DNA from: Bacilli bacterium
Lineage (GTDB): Bacteria > Bacillota_I > Bacilli_A > RF39 > UBA660
NCBI GenBank assembly: GCA_017409025.1
Contig: JAFQTN010000004.1
Location: 28,524-92,523, forward strand
Direction: 5' to 3'
Length of the DNA stretch: 64,000 bases
Below the pieces are notes generated by a model. That model was not told the DNA's origin. It made no database searches and worked only from the letters and a program-made list of their open reading frames with translations. The position numbers and the translations under genes were made by a program. Numbering within the stretch: position 1 is the first letter of the stretch; the number at the start of each line of letters is the position of its first letter. This document shows positions 25,287-32,277 of this stretch, in pieces.

Positions 25287-26874
25287 AATAAGACAAGTAA
25301 AATTAAATATAGAAAAAGATGATAAGTATTCTTTGATTAAAGCTATTAGTAAAAAAATAAAAATAAATGAAAGTGAAATAAAAGATATATCTATTGTTAA
25401 GAAAAGTTTAGATGCAAGACATAAACCAGATTTATATTATGTTTATGAAGTTGATGCCATTGTTAATAATGAGGATAAAATAATTAGTAAAAATAAGAGT
25501 ATAGATGTAATTGTTGCTCCAAATGAAGAATATGTAATGCCTTTAAAAGGAAATATATTACTTAATAAAAGACCTATTATCGTAGGAAGTGGACCTGCAG
25601 GATTATTTTGTTCTTATCTGCTGGCTAAGATGGGGTATAAACCAATAATAATAGAACGTGGAGAAAAAGTAGAAGATAGAATTAAAACAGTAGAGAAATT
25701 TTTTAATGATGGAATATTAAATAAAGAAAGTAATGTTCAATTTGGTGAAGGTGGAGCAGGTACTTTTTCTGATGGAAAATTGAATACTTTAACTAAAGAT
25801 AAATTTAATAGATGTAAGTTTGTATTTGAAATATTCGTAGAGTGTGGTGCTAATCCAGAAATAATTTATGATAATATGCCTCATATAGGGACTGATGTCT
25901 TAAGAGTAGTAGTTAAAAATATGAGAGAAAAAATAATATCTATGGGTGGTGAATTTAGATATAATAGTTGTTTAACTGATATTAATCTAAGTGATGGAAA
26001 AGTTAATTCGATAGTTATTAATAATAATCAGGTAATTGATACGGATATATTAGTATTAGCGATTGGACATAGTGCTAGGGATACTTTTCAAATGTTATAT
26101 GATAATGGAATTGAAATGAATGCTAAACCTTTTGCTGTAGGTATTAGAATAGAGCATCCACAAAAGATTATAAATAATAGTCAGTATGGAGAAAATTATA
26201 ATAAAAATTTAAAACCTGCTAGTTATAAATTAACTTATAAATCTAGTTTAGGTAGAGGTGTATATTCTTTTTGTATGTGTCCTGGTGGTTATGTAGTTAA
26301 CGCTTCTTCAGAAGAGGGAATGTTAGCAATAAATGGGATGAGTTATTATAAAAGAGATAGTAAGAATGCTAATAGCGCTATAGTGGTTACAGTAACTCCA
26401 GATGATTTTGGTAATCATCCATTAGATGGAATTAAATATCAAAGAGAATTAGAAAAAAAAGCTTATGAGTTAGGAAATGGATTTATTCCAATACAAAAAC
26501 TAGGTGATTATTATAATGATAAAGTTAGTACTTGTATTGGTAGTGTAGAACCAATATTTAAGGGAAAGTATAATTTTGCTAATTTAAATAAGTTGTATCC
26601 TGAATATATAAATAAATCATTAAAAGAGGCTATTGACAATTTTGGTAATAAGATAAAAGGATTTAACGATAATGATAGTATTATAGCAGGTGTAGAATCT
26701 AGAACGTCTTCTCCAGTTAGAATTACAAGAGACGAAGAATATGTTTCTAATATATTAGGTATATATCCATGTGGTGAGGGTGCAGGTTATGCTGGTGGTA
26801 TTACTACTTCAGCGATAGATGGAGTTAAGGTAGCGGAAGCTATTATTAGTAAATATAATAATGAAAAAAATTAA
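25279..26874 (+). CDS. FAD-dependent dehydrogenase (COG2509 family)
   Basis: 531 residues. A small N-terminal domain (RQVKLNIEKD, KKSLDARHKPDLYYVYEVD) precedes the FAD fold (PIIVGSGPAGLFCSYLLAKM, FGEGGAGTFSDGKLNTLTKD), and the C-terminus reads YPCGEGAGYAGGITTSAIDG. The domain order is that of the uncharacterised COG2509 flavoproteins. ATG 25279 overlaps the preceding gene by 8 nt, so the two flavoproteins are coupled. Confidence 0.88.
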   Translation: MIRIRQVKLNIEKDDKYSLIKAISKKIKINESEIKDISIVKKSLDARHKPDLYYVYEVDAIVNNEDKIISKNKSIDVIVAPNEEYVMPLKGNILLNKRPIIVGSGPAGLFCSYLLAKMGYKPIIIERGEKVEDRIKTVEKFFNDGILNKESNVQFGEGGAGTFSDGKLNTLTKDKFNRCKFVFEIFVECGANPEIIYDNMPHIGTDVLRVVVKNMREKIISMGGEFRYNSCLTDINLSDGKVNSIVINNNQVIDTDILVLAIGHSARDTFQMLYDNGIEMNAKPFAVGIRIEHPQKIINNSQYGENYNKNLKPASYKLTYKSSLGRGVYSFCMCPGGYVVNASSEEGMLAINGMSYYKRDSKNANSAIVVTVTPDDFGNHPLDGIKYQRELEKKAYELGNGFIPIQKLGDYYNDKVSTCIGSVEPIFKGKYNFANLNKLYPEYINKSLKEAIDNFGNKIKGFNDNDSIIAGVESRTSSPVRITRDEEYVSNILGIYPCGEGAGYAGGITTSAIDGVKVAEAIISKYNNEKN

Positions 26875-26902
26875 ATTTACACAATGTATGTCAAAAGATT
26901 AC

Positions 26903-26928
26903 AAAAAGAAGTGCACTTCTTTTTTTTT
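26903..26928 (+). terminator. Strong intrinsic terminator
   Basis: Palindrome AAGAAGTGCACTTCTT with a run of nine T. Confidence 0.85.
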
Positions 26929-26973
26929 GAAATTATATATGATATTATTTAAATAGAAAGAGGTGTTTTAATA

Positions 26974-27633
26974 ATGAATAGTAAAAATAATGTTTTACTT
27001 ACAGTAGTACTTTGCATTTTGGTTTTAATAATAGGATTTATGGTTGGTAATTTTAGTTCTAAATATTTTAATGTTGATAAGGATAATGATTTAAATTCAG
27101 TAAATAAAAAAGATAATTTAGTAGATATTGATAATGCTAATATTGTAGTTGATAATACTAAGCAGATGCAACTTGCACTAGGAAGATATCTATATTTTTT
27201 AGCAGATGCTTTTTATAAAAATTGTGATTCTTCTTATTTTGATTTAGTGATTGAGAATTCTGAAGAAAAAAGTGAAATTTATGTTAATAATTATGGAGAA
27301 ATCTTAAACAGTTTTACTGAAGAATTTAAAAAACAAGATGGTATTCGTTTTAATAGTTCTTGTAGTCAAAAAATAAATGATAATAAATATGATGTTTCTA
27401 ATTGTTGGTGTGGTTCTGGAGATCCAATGGCAATAGAACTGATCTTTCAAGGAATTGAAGTATTAGATTCAGAAGAAGATAAAATAAAATATTCTGTAAC
27501 TATCTGGCAAAGAGTAAAAGAAGGTTACGAAGAACAAGATGTTAAATATAAGGATACTTTTACCATTAAATATATTGATAATACGTGGAAAATAGATGAA
27601 TATACAATGAGACGTATTACTATTGCAAACTAA
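26974..27633 (+). CDS. Signal-anchored extracytoplasmic protein, 219 residues
   Basis: N-terminal membrane anchor (about 7-27, TVVLCILVLIIGFMVGNF), a polar Asn/Asp linker, then a globular domain with Cys residues (KNCDSSYFD, SSCSQKINDN, SNCWCGSGDP) and a strand-rich end resembling small NTF2/DUF-type domains. I cannot assign a family. Extended -10 TGATATTAT at 26940-26948. Confidence 0.6.
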   Translation: MNSKNNVLLTVVLCILVLIIGFMVGNFSSKYFNVDKDNDLNSVNKKDNLVDIDNANIVVDNTKQMQLALGRYLYFLADAFYKNCDSSYFDLVIENSEEKSEIYVNNYGEILNSFTEEFKKQDGIRFNSSCSQKINDNKYDVSNCWCGSGDPMAIELIFQGIEVLDSEEDKIKYSVTIWQRVKEGYEEQDVKYKDTFTIKYIDNTWKIDEYTMRRITIAN

Positions 27634-27649
27634 AAACAACAATTTATTA

Positions 27650-27686
27650 AAAATAGACTATAAAATAAAATTTATAGTCTATTTTA
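27650..27686. terminator. Bidirectional terminator between convergent genes
   Basis: Long stem AAATAGACTATAAA / TTTATAGTCTATTT with T-rich flanks on both strands, overlapping the end of uvsE. Confidence 0.85.
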
Positions 27687-28614
27687 AGTTGATGGTGGTT
27701 TCATCTATAAAGTTATAATCATAGTATTTTAACTGTCTTACTAATTTAAAAAGTGCTTCATCTTTAGCTTTACATTCTAACATAATATCTAAATTGGTAT
27801 TTAGATGTTTTATTTTTTCTAAGAAAGATATAAAATCTAGCGGATTTATATAATCATGATGTGTTCTAAAATCTTTTTTAGTATTATTTTTAGGAGAAGA
27901 AAAATGTAATTTAGGGGTTATTTTCCATGTGTTAAATATTCTTTCTAAATAATCATCAATATTTAGATTATCGTTATTACATATATGATGATGATAATCT
28001 AAAACCATCGGAATATTTAATTTTTCACATAGATATAATGTATCTTTTATGTTATATATTTTATCATCGTTTTCTAAAGCAATACAATCTTGTAAGTATT
28101 TTGGTAATTTATTAAAATTATTAATAAATCTGTTAATAGATTTATCTTTTCCAAATACAGATGAACCAATATGTAAGATAATTATTTTATTTTTAATACC
28201 TAGAGCATCTAAGATGTTATAGTGGTATTTTAATATTTCTATCGAGGATTCTACGATTTCTTTTTTGGTACTATTTAATACACAAAACTCTCCTGGATGA
28301 GTATCTATACGTAAGTTGTATTTTTTTATTTTGTTTCCAATTCTTTGATAATATTCTTTGAAATTATCAATATAATCAAAATCTAATTCTTTTAGGGATG
28401 CGAGTGGTATTAACTTTGATGTTAATCTATAGAAATGAATATTATTTTTAATATTATAGTCAATTATTTTTTCTAAGTTAGTTAAGTTTTCTATGATTAT
28501 ATTATTTAGTTTATTAATATCTTTGTGTTTTTGATATTCAGTATAAGTAATAGTTTTGGATGCTGTAATATCTAATGTTTTTGATATAGAAACGTAACCT
28601 AGTCGGATATTCAT
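27679..28614 (-). CDS. uvsE: UV damage endonuclease UvsE (UVDE)
   Basis: 311 residues, a metal-dependent TIM-barrel endonuclease nicking 5' of UV photoproducts. Signatures are RLGYVSISKTL at the N-terminus, LRIDTHPGEFCVLNS, IALENDDK, MVLDYHHHICNN, LHFSSPK followed by FRTHHDYI, and MLECKAKDEAL; these supply the metal ligands. It starts at ATG 28614 after TTAGGTGAT on the minus strand. Together with uvrC and the AlkD-like protein it gives several repair routes in this window. Confidence 0.95.
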   Translation of the reverse strand: MNIRLGYVSISKTLDITASKTITYTEYQKHKDINKLNNIIIENLTNLEKIIDYNIKNNIHFYRLTSKLIPLASLKELDFDYIDNFKEYYQRIGNKIKKYNLRIDTHPGEFCVLNSTKKEIVESSIEILKYHYNILDALGIKNKIIILHIGSSVFGKDKSINRFINNFNKLPKYLQDCIALENDDKIYNIKDTLYLCEKLNIPMVLDYHHHICNNDNLNIDDYLERIFNTWKITPKLHFSSPKNNTKKDFRTHHDYINPLDFISFLEKIKHLNTNLDIMLECKAKDEALFKLVRQLKYYDYNFIDETTINLK

Positions 28615-28664
28615 TTTATCACCTAATTATATTATGGTTATTTGTAAAAAAGATAATCTTGTTT

Positions 28665-28693
28665 TTGACAAATAAGTGAATTTATGATATTAT
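28665..28693 (+). promoter_or_regulatory. Near-consensus promoter of a small RNA
   Basis: TTGACA at 28665-28670, exactly 17 nt, TATTAT at 28688-28693. Transcription would begin near 28700. No plus-strand gene follows before a terminator at 28780-28814, so this drives a short RNA. Confidence 0.85.
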
Positions 28694-28702
28694 GAATATG
28701 TC

Positions 28703-28712
28703 AAGGAAACTT
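28703..28712. repeat. 10-bp inverted repeat enclosing the RNA/peptide locus, left arm
   Basis: AAGGAAACTT here is the exact reverse complement of 28949-28958 (AAGTTTCCTT). As a result both convergent RNAs begin with the same AAGGAAACTT sequence. Confidence 0.7.
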
Positions 28713-28716
28713 GCAT

Positions 28717-28758
28717 AAAATAAAAAAGGGAAACATTCAGTTTTGCTATGTTGAATGT
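28717..28758 (-). terminator. Probable terminator of the small peptide message
   Basis: On the minus strand ACATTCA / TGAATGT with a 12-nt loop is followed by TTCCCTTTTTTATTTT. The stem is AT-rich and separated from the main T-run by TTCCC, so the efficiency is uncertain. Confidence 0.5.
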
Positions 28759-28779
28759 CTACCTAATTGAATTAGATGC

Positions 28780-28814
28780 GACACTTATTCAATGCGAATG
28801 AGTGTCATTTTTTT
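28780..28814 (+). terminator. Terminator of the small RNA
   Basis: 11-bp stem GACACTTATTC / GAATGAGTGTC (one G-T pair) with loop AATGC, followed after one A by seven T. Confidence 0.88.
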
Positions 28815-28897
28815 ATTGCTATTACCAATGAGGTAAGGAGTAATAAAATGATAGCAATGTATCTAAGAACTTTTATGATAAAAATTCTTTTCTTCAA
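28805..28897 (-). CDS. Small hydrophobic peptide, candidate type I toxin (30 residues)
   Basis: TTG start, TGA stop. The peptide begins MKKRIFIIKVLRY, has a membrane-spanning stretch IAIILLLLTSLVIAI and ends in KK. A strong ribosome site AAGGAGGT (28914-28907) stands 9 nt before the start and is itself locked in a hairpin. Short size, a single lysine-flanked membrane helix, a sequestered ribosome site and an overlapping convergent RNA are the marks of membrane-acting type I toxins. I do not recognise the peptide as a TxpA/BsrG, Fst/Ldr or Hok family member. The coding assignment itself rests on these signals alone. Confidence 0.68.
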   Translation of the reverse strand: MKKRIFIIKVLRYIAIILLLLTSLVIAIKK

Positions 28898-28906
28898 AGT
28901 TACCAG

Positions 28907-28932
28907 ACCTCCTTTCTTATAGAAAGTGAGGT
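28907..28932 (-). promoter_or_regulatory. Hairpin hiding the ribosome site of the small peptide
   Basis: On the minus strand ACCTC-A-CTTTC (28932-28922) pairs with GAAAGGAGGT (28916-28907) around loop TATAA: ten pairs with one bulged A. The whole Shine-Dalgarno is base-paired, so translation should be low unless the structure is opened. Confidence 0.75.
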
Positions 28933-28948
28933 AGACACCCAACAACTG

Positions 28949-28958
28949 AAGTTTCCTT
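28949..28958. repeat. 10-bp inverted repeat enclosing the RNA/peptide locus, right arm
   Basis: AAGTTTCCTT, exact reverse complement of 28703-28712; on the minus strand it is the predicted 5' end of the peptide message. Confidence 0.7.
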
Positions 28959-28963
28959 TATTA

Positions 28964-28972
28964 ATTATAGCA
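28964..28972 (-). promoter_or_regulatory. Extended -10 promoter of the small peptide message
   Basis: TG-C-TATAAT on the minus strand (28972-28964), with no good -35 box. Transcription would start near 28958-28957, at AAGGAAACTT, giving a leader of about 60 nt. Confidence 0.65.
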
Positions 28973-29075
28973 AACAATTGTTTAATCATCGACGATTAAT
29001 TGTAAAAATAGTTTTATTTTATATAGATTTTTAATATTTATTTTGATATTATATATGTAGATAGGGAGGATAGTT

Positions 29076-30281
29076 ATGAGTGAAAAATATTTAGTTATTA
29101 ATGGTGGTAGTTCTTCTTTAAAATTTTCTTTATATGAGATGCCAGGTGAGAAGTTACTTATTAATGGATATTTTGAAAAGATTGGTTTTGAAGATTCTTT
29201 TTGGACTTTAAAAATTAATAGTGAAAAGGTTAGATATGAAGGTTATTTAGCTAATCATAGTGATGCTGTTAATAAAATGATTGAGGGATTAAAAGAACAT
29301 AAAATAATAGATTCTTTAGATGAAATATGTGGTGTAGGTCACAGAGTTTTACATGGTGGTGAAATATATTCTGATTCTGTAGAAATTACTGATAAAGTAT
29401 TAGATGATATTATTAGTTTAACTAAATTAGGACCTTTACATCATCCGGGGGAGATTGCTGGTATTAAAGCAATGAAAGAAGTATTACCTAATGTTAAACA
29501 AGTAGCTGTTTTTGATACTGCATTTCATCAAACTATGCCAAAAGAAAATTATATGTATGCAGTACCTTATGAATGGTATCAAAAATATAAAGTTAGAAAG
29601 TATGGTTTTCATGGTACTAGTCATAAATATATTACTGAGTATATGAAAGATAGATTAAATAAGGAAGATGTAAATTTAATTATTTGTCATGTTGGAAGTG
29701 GGGCTTCAATTAGTTGTATAAAGAATGGTAAGTGTTATAATACTACGATGGGATTAACTCCCTTAGATGGACTTATTATGGGAACGCGTAGTGGTAATAT
29801 AGATGCATCTTTAATTAAGTTTATTATGGATGAGACTGGTATGAGTGTAGATGAGATTACTAATGAACTTAATAAAAATAGTGGTCTTAAAGGAATTTGT
29901 GGTAAAAATGATTTTAGAGATTTGTTAGCATTAAAGAATAGTGGTAATGAATTGGGAATACTTGCTTATAATATGTTTAGAGATTCAATAATTAAATATA
30001 TTGCGGAATATTGTTTTCAATTAGAAGGAAGAGTTGATGCGATAGTATTTACAGCTGGAGTACTCGAAAATAATGCAGTGCTTCGTGAAGATATTGTTAA
30101 TAAAATTTCTCCAGTTTTAGGAATTAATATAAATAAAGATGTAAATGATAATATCGGATATGGTCATGAATTAGATGAAGGAGTAATTAATACGGATGAT
30201 TCTAGTATACAAATATTAGTTGTTCCTACGAATGAAGAAGTAATGATACTTAGAGATTTATGTGAAATAGTAAAGGCTTAA
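29076..30281 (+). CDS. ackA: Acetate kinase
   Basis: 401 residues, an ASKHA-fold kinase making ATP from acetyl phosphate, consistent with fermentative life. Signatures are VINGGSSSLKFSLYEM, VGHRVLHGGE, HHPGEIAGIKAM, VFDTAFHQTMP, KYGFHGTSHKYI, CHVGSGASI and LDGLIMGTRSGNIDASLI. No pta gene is adjacent. The extended -10 TGATATTAT is at 29044-29052; GGGAGG is the ribosome site. Confidence 0.97.
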   Translation: MSEKYLVINGGSSSLKFSLYEMPGEKLLINGYFEKIGFEDSFWTLKINSEKVRYEGYLANHSDAVNKMIEGLKEHKIIDSLDEICGVGHRVLHGGEIYSDSVEITDKVLDDIISLTKLGPLHHPGEIAGIKAMKEVLPNVKQVAVFDTAFHQTMPKENYMYAVPYEWYQKYKVRKYGFHGTSHKYITEYMKDRLNKEDVNLIICHVGSGASISCIKNGKCYNTTMGLTPLDGLIMGTRSGNIDASLIKFIMDETGMSVDEITNELNKNSGLKGICGKNDFRDLLALKNSGNELGILAYNMFRDSIIKYIAEYCFQLEGRVDAIVFTAGVLENNAVLREDIVNKISPVLGININKDVNDNIGYGHELDEGVINTDDSSIQILVVPTNEEVMILRDLCEIVKA

Positions 30282-30300
30282 TGATAAGTCTTTTTCTTTT
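30274..30300 (+). terminator. Terminator overlapping the ackA stop
   Basis: 7-bp stem AGGCTTA / TAAGTCT (one G-T) with loop ATGA and TTTTTCTTTT. Confidence 0.75.
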
Positions 30301-30336
30301 TGTATCTTTATGATAAAATATAATTAGGAGATATAT

Positions 30337-30966
30337 ATGAAAAAAATAGTGATTGTAGTTTTAATATTATTTTTATTTGTATTTCTATTTTATAAAGGTA
30401 CTCATTCATTAGATGAAGAAGATATTTTTAAGATGGAAATAAAGATAAATGATAATATTGATATATTAAAAAATGATATGTTAAAATTTATTGATTTAGT
30501 TGATAATAGTATAATAAAAAATTCTTCATTTAATTTATCTAGTAAATTAAATAAAAATTATGATTTTTTGACTAGATTTGCAATTTCTTTTATATTGGAG
30601 AATAAAGATGAATTTGATATTATATATGGAGATAGTTATACTTATGTAGATCAGTATGGAGTAGAGTATATTAGTGATAAGTATGTTTCTGTAGATACAG
30701 TATATGAAGTTACCAATAAAATACTTGGAGTAGAATATTATTTGATAATGGATGATAATCTAATAGTAGATAATAAAATAGTGTTGATTGATTTTTCTTA
30801 TCCAGAATTTAATATGGAAATAGATAAAATTAGTAATATACATAATGGTAATGGATACTATGATGTTTATGTTAAATATAAGGGTAATGAAACAGATTAT
30901 ATATATAGATTTGAAATAGTAGATAATAATAGATTAATAATTAGTAATTTAAGTATAGTGGAGTAG
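30337..30966 (+). CDS. Membrane-anchored hypothetical protein, 209 residues
   Basis: N-terminal membrane helix (IVIVVLILFLFVFLFYKG) followed by an extracytoplasmic, mostly beta domain with many Asp/Asn and Tyr residues. No family recognised. It is 3 nt from the C39-like gene, in a three-gene operon with a TATAAT box at 30319-30324. Confidence 0.55.
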   Translation: MKKIVIVVLILFLFVFLFYKGTHSLDEEDIFKMEIKINDNIDILKNDMLKFIDLVDNSIIKNSSFNLSSKLNKNYDFLTRFAISFILENKDEFDIIYGDSYTYVDQYGVEYISDKYVSVDTVYEVTNKILGVEYYLIMDDNLIVDNKIVLIDFSYPEFNMEIDKISNIHNGNGYYDVYVKYKGNETDYIYRFEIVDNNRLIISNLSIVE

Positions 30967-30969
30967 AAT

Positions 30970-31929
30970 ATGAAGAAAGGATTAGTTATATTATTTATAG
31001 TTATTGATGTTGTTATATTAATACTTTATATTAATATACATAAAAATTATAGTGTTTTAGAAGAGAAACTTTTACTAAAATTAAATGGTGTTGGTTATAA
31101 TGAATTTATTCTTGATATAGAAAAAGAGAGAGAAAAAATTATTAATAATATAGAAAATACTACTAAATATGAAATCGATACTGTTGATGATTTTAAATAT
31201 ATAAAAAAAGAATTAATTAGTCATTATGATAAACTATTGTTAGAAAATAAAGAGTTAGTCAATAAAAATGAAAATTTAAAGAAGCAAAAAACTAATTTAA
31301 AACAAATATATAATAATATTCTTGAAGAAGAGATGAAAAAGAGTACATATAAGATAGATGGGATTCCTTTAATTAATCAATATTCTATGGGGTATCCTAC
31401 TGGATGTGAGAGTGCTGCAATTACTAGTTTACTTAAATATTGGAGAATATCTGTTAGTATGCGTGATATTGTAAATGTTTTACCTAAAGGTAATTTACCA
31501 TACTATGAAAATGGAATTAAGTATGGTGGAAATCCTTATATAGAATTTGTTGGTACTCCTACTAACAAAAATTCTTATGGTACTTATGAGAAAGCTATAA
31601 TAACTGTTGCTAATAAATATAAAAGTGGTATTATAGATGGAACTGGAATGAGTCTTAATAGTGTGCTTGATATAGTAAGAGAAGGTAGGCCGGTAGTAGT
31701 TTGGGTAAGTATGAATATGGCAGTTCCTTATATTAGTGATTCTTGGATATATAAACCTACAGGTGATAAAATTAATTGGCAAGCTAATGAACATGCATTA
31801 GTTTTGATTGGATATAATGATAGTCAAATAATAGTAGCTGATAGTTTAAATGGACAAGTTAGATATTATGATAGGTCTGTATTTGAAAGTAGATATAATT
31901 ATTTTGGAAAAAGGGCTTTATATTATTAG
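30970..31929 (+). CDS. Membrane-anchored C39-like cysteine peptidase
   Basis: 319 residues: N-terminal anchor (about 4-22), coiled-coil stalk (about 75-122), and a C-terminal peptidase C39_2-type papain fold. The triad is Cys146 in YPTGCESAA, His275 in ANEHALVLIGY and Asp291 in VADSLNGQ. It probably acts outside the membrane, facing the wall. The coiled coil suggests an oligomer or a partnership with the coiled-coil membrane protein encoded next. Confidence 0.78.
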   Translation: MKKGLVILFIVIDVVILILYINIHKNYSVLEEKLLLKLNGVGYNEFILDIEKEREKIINNIENTTKYEIDTVDDFKYIKKELISHYDKLLLENKELVNKNENLKKQKTNLKQIYNNILEEEMKKSTYKIDGIPLINQYSMGYPTGCESAAITSLLKYWRISVSMRDIVNVLPKGNLPYYENGIKYGGNPYIEFVGTPTNKNSYGTYEKAIITVANKYKSGIIDGTGMSLNSVLDIVREGRPVVVWVSMNMAVPYISDSWIYKPTGDKINWQANEHALVLIGYNDSQIIVADSLNGQVRYYDRSVFESRYNYFGKRALYY

Positions 31930-31939
31930 GTGAATAGTG

Positions 31940-32248
31940 ATGGATAAAAAAAATAGTTTTGATAAATTAAATGTATTCATTATTGCTTTAGTAATTATTA
32001 CGATAGTGTTATTGGTAATGTTGTTGACTTTAAATAAGAATATAAAAGATAGTAATAATAAAATTGTTAATATAGAAAATATTAGTAATGATATTTTAAT
32101 GCTTAAGGAAAATTATAATTATTTGAGTGAACTTGATGGAAAAATAAATGAAGTTAATAATGAAAATAAAAAAATTAGTAATGAAATAGATTATTTGACT
32201 AATGATATTAAAGACCTTAATAAGAAAATTTCAAAATATAGTAAATAA
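31940..32248 (+). CDS. Small membrane protein with coiled coil
   Basis: 102 residues: a basic start, one membrane helix (VFIIALVIITIVLLVMLLTL), then a heptad-rich coiled coil to the end (IDYLTNDIKDLNKKISKY). The shape is similar to the stalk of the preceding peptidase. ATG 31940 lies 7 nt after AGGTG; GTG 31937 is less likely. Confidence 0.6.
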   Translation: MDKKNSFDKLNVFIIALVIITIVLLVMLLTLNKNIKDSNNKIVNIENISNDILMLKENYNYLSELDGKINEVNNENKKISNEIDYLTNDIKDLNKKISKYSK

Positions 32249-32277
32249 AAAAGATAAAAAAATTTTATCTTTTTTTA
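32247..32277. terminator. Bidirectional terminator
   Basis: AAAAAAGATAAAA / TTTTATCTTTTTT, a 13-bp perfect stem with T-runs on both strands between convergent genes. Confidence 0.85.

Larger units (their letters stand above)
28700..28814 (+). ncRNA. Candidate antisense RNA (type I antitoxin-like), about 114 nt
   Basis: Bounded by a near-consensus promoter and a canonical intrinsic terminator. It holds hairpins ACATTCA/TGAATGT (28733-28739 with 28752-28758), CTAAT/ATTAG, and the terminator. It runs convergently against the peptide message of the minus strand and covers its 3' part, including the stop codon (28805-28807). This arrangement is that of the RatA and SR4 antitoxins of Bacillus. The antitoxin role is inferred; promoter, terminator and overlap are seen directly. 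Confidence 0.7.

Noticed and set aside
28848..28922. Plus-strand 24-codon ORF with AAGGAG upstream (starts MIAMYLRTFMIKILFF)
   Set aside because: It lies downstream of the T7 terminator of the plus RNA and is antisense to the better minus-strand ORF; its composition (RPPFL end) is less like a membrane peptide. Not excluded, but not called.
28700..28960. Reading 28700-28960 as one structured RNA (6S, SRP, RNase P, tmRNA or a riboswitch of ackA)
   Set aside because: The conserved motifs of those RNAs that I could recall (for example the SRP GGAAG loop, RNase P GAGGAAAGTCC, and a tRNA-like end for tmRNA) are missing, and a strong terminator ends the plus RNA at 28814.
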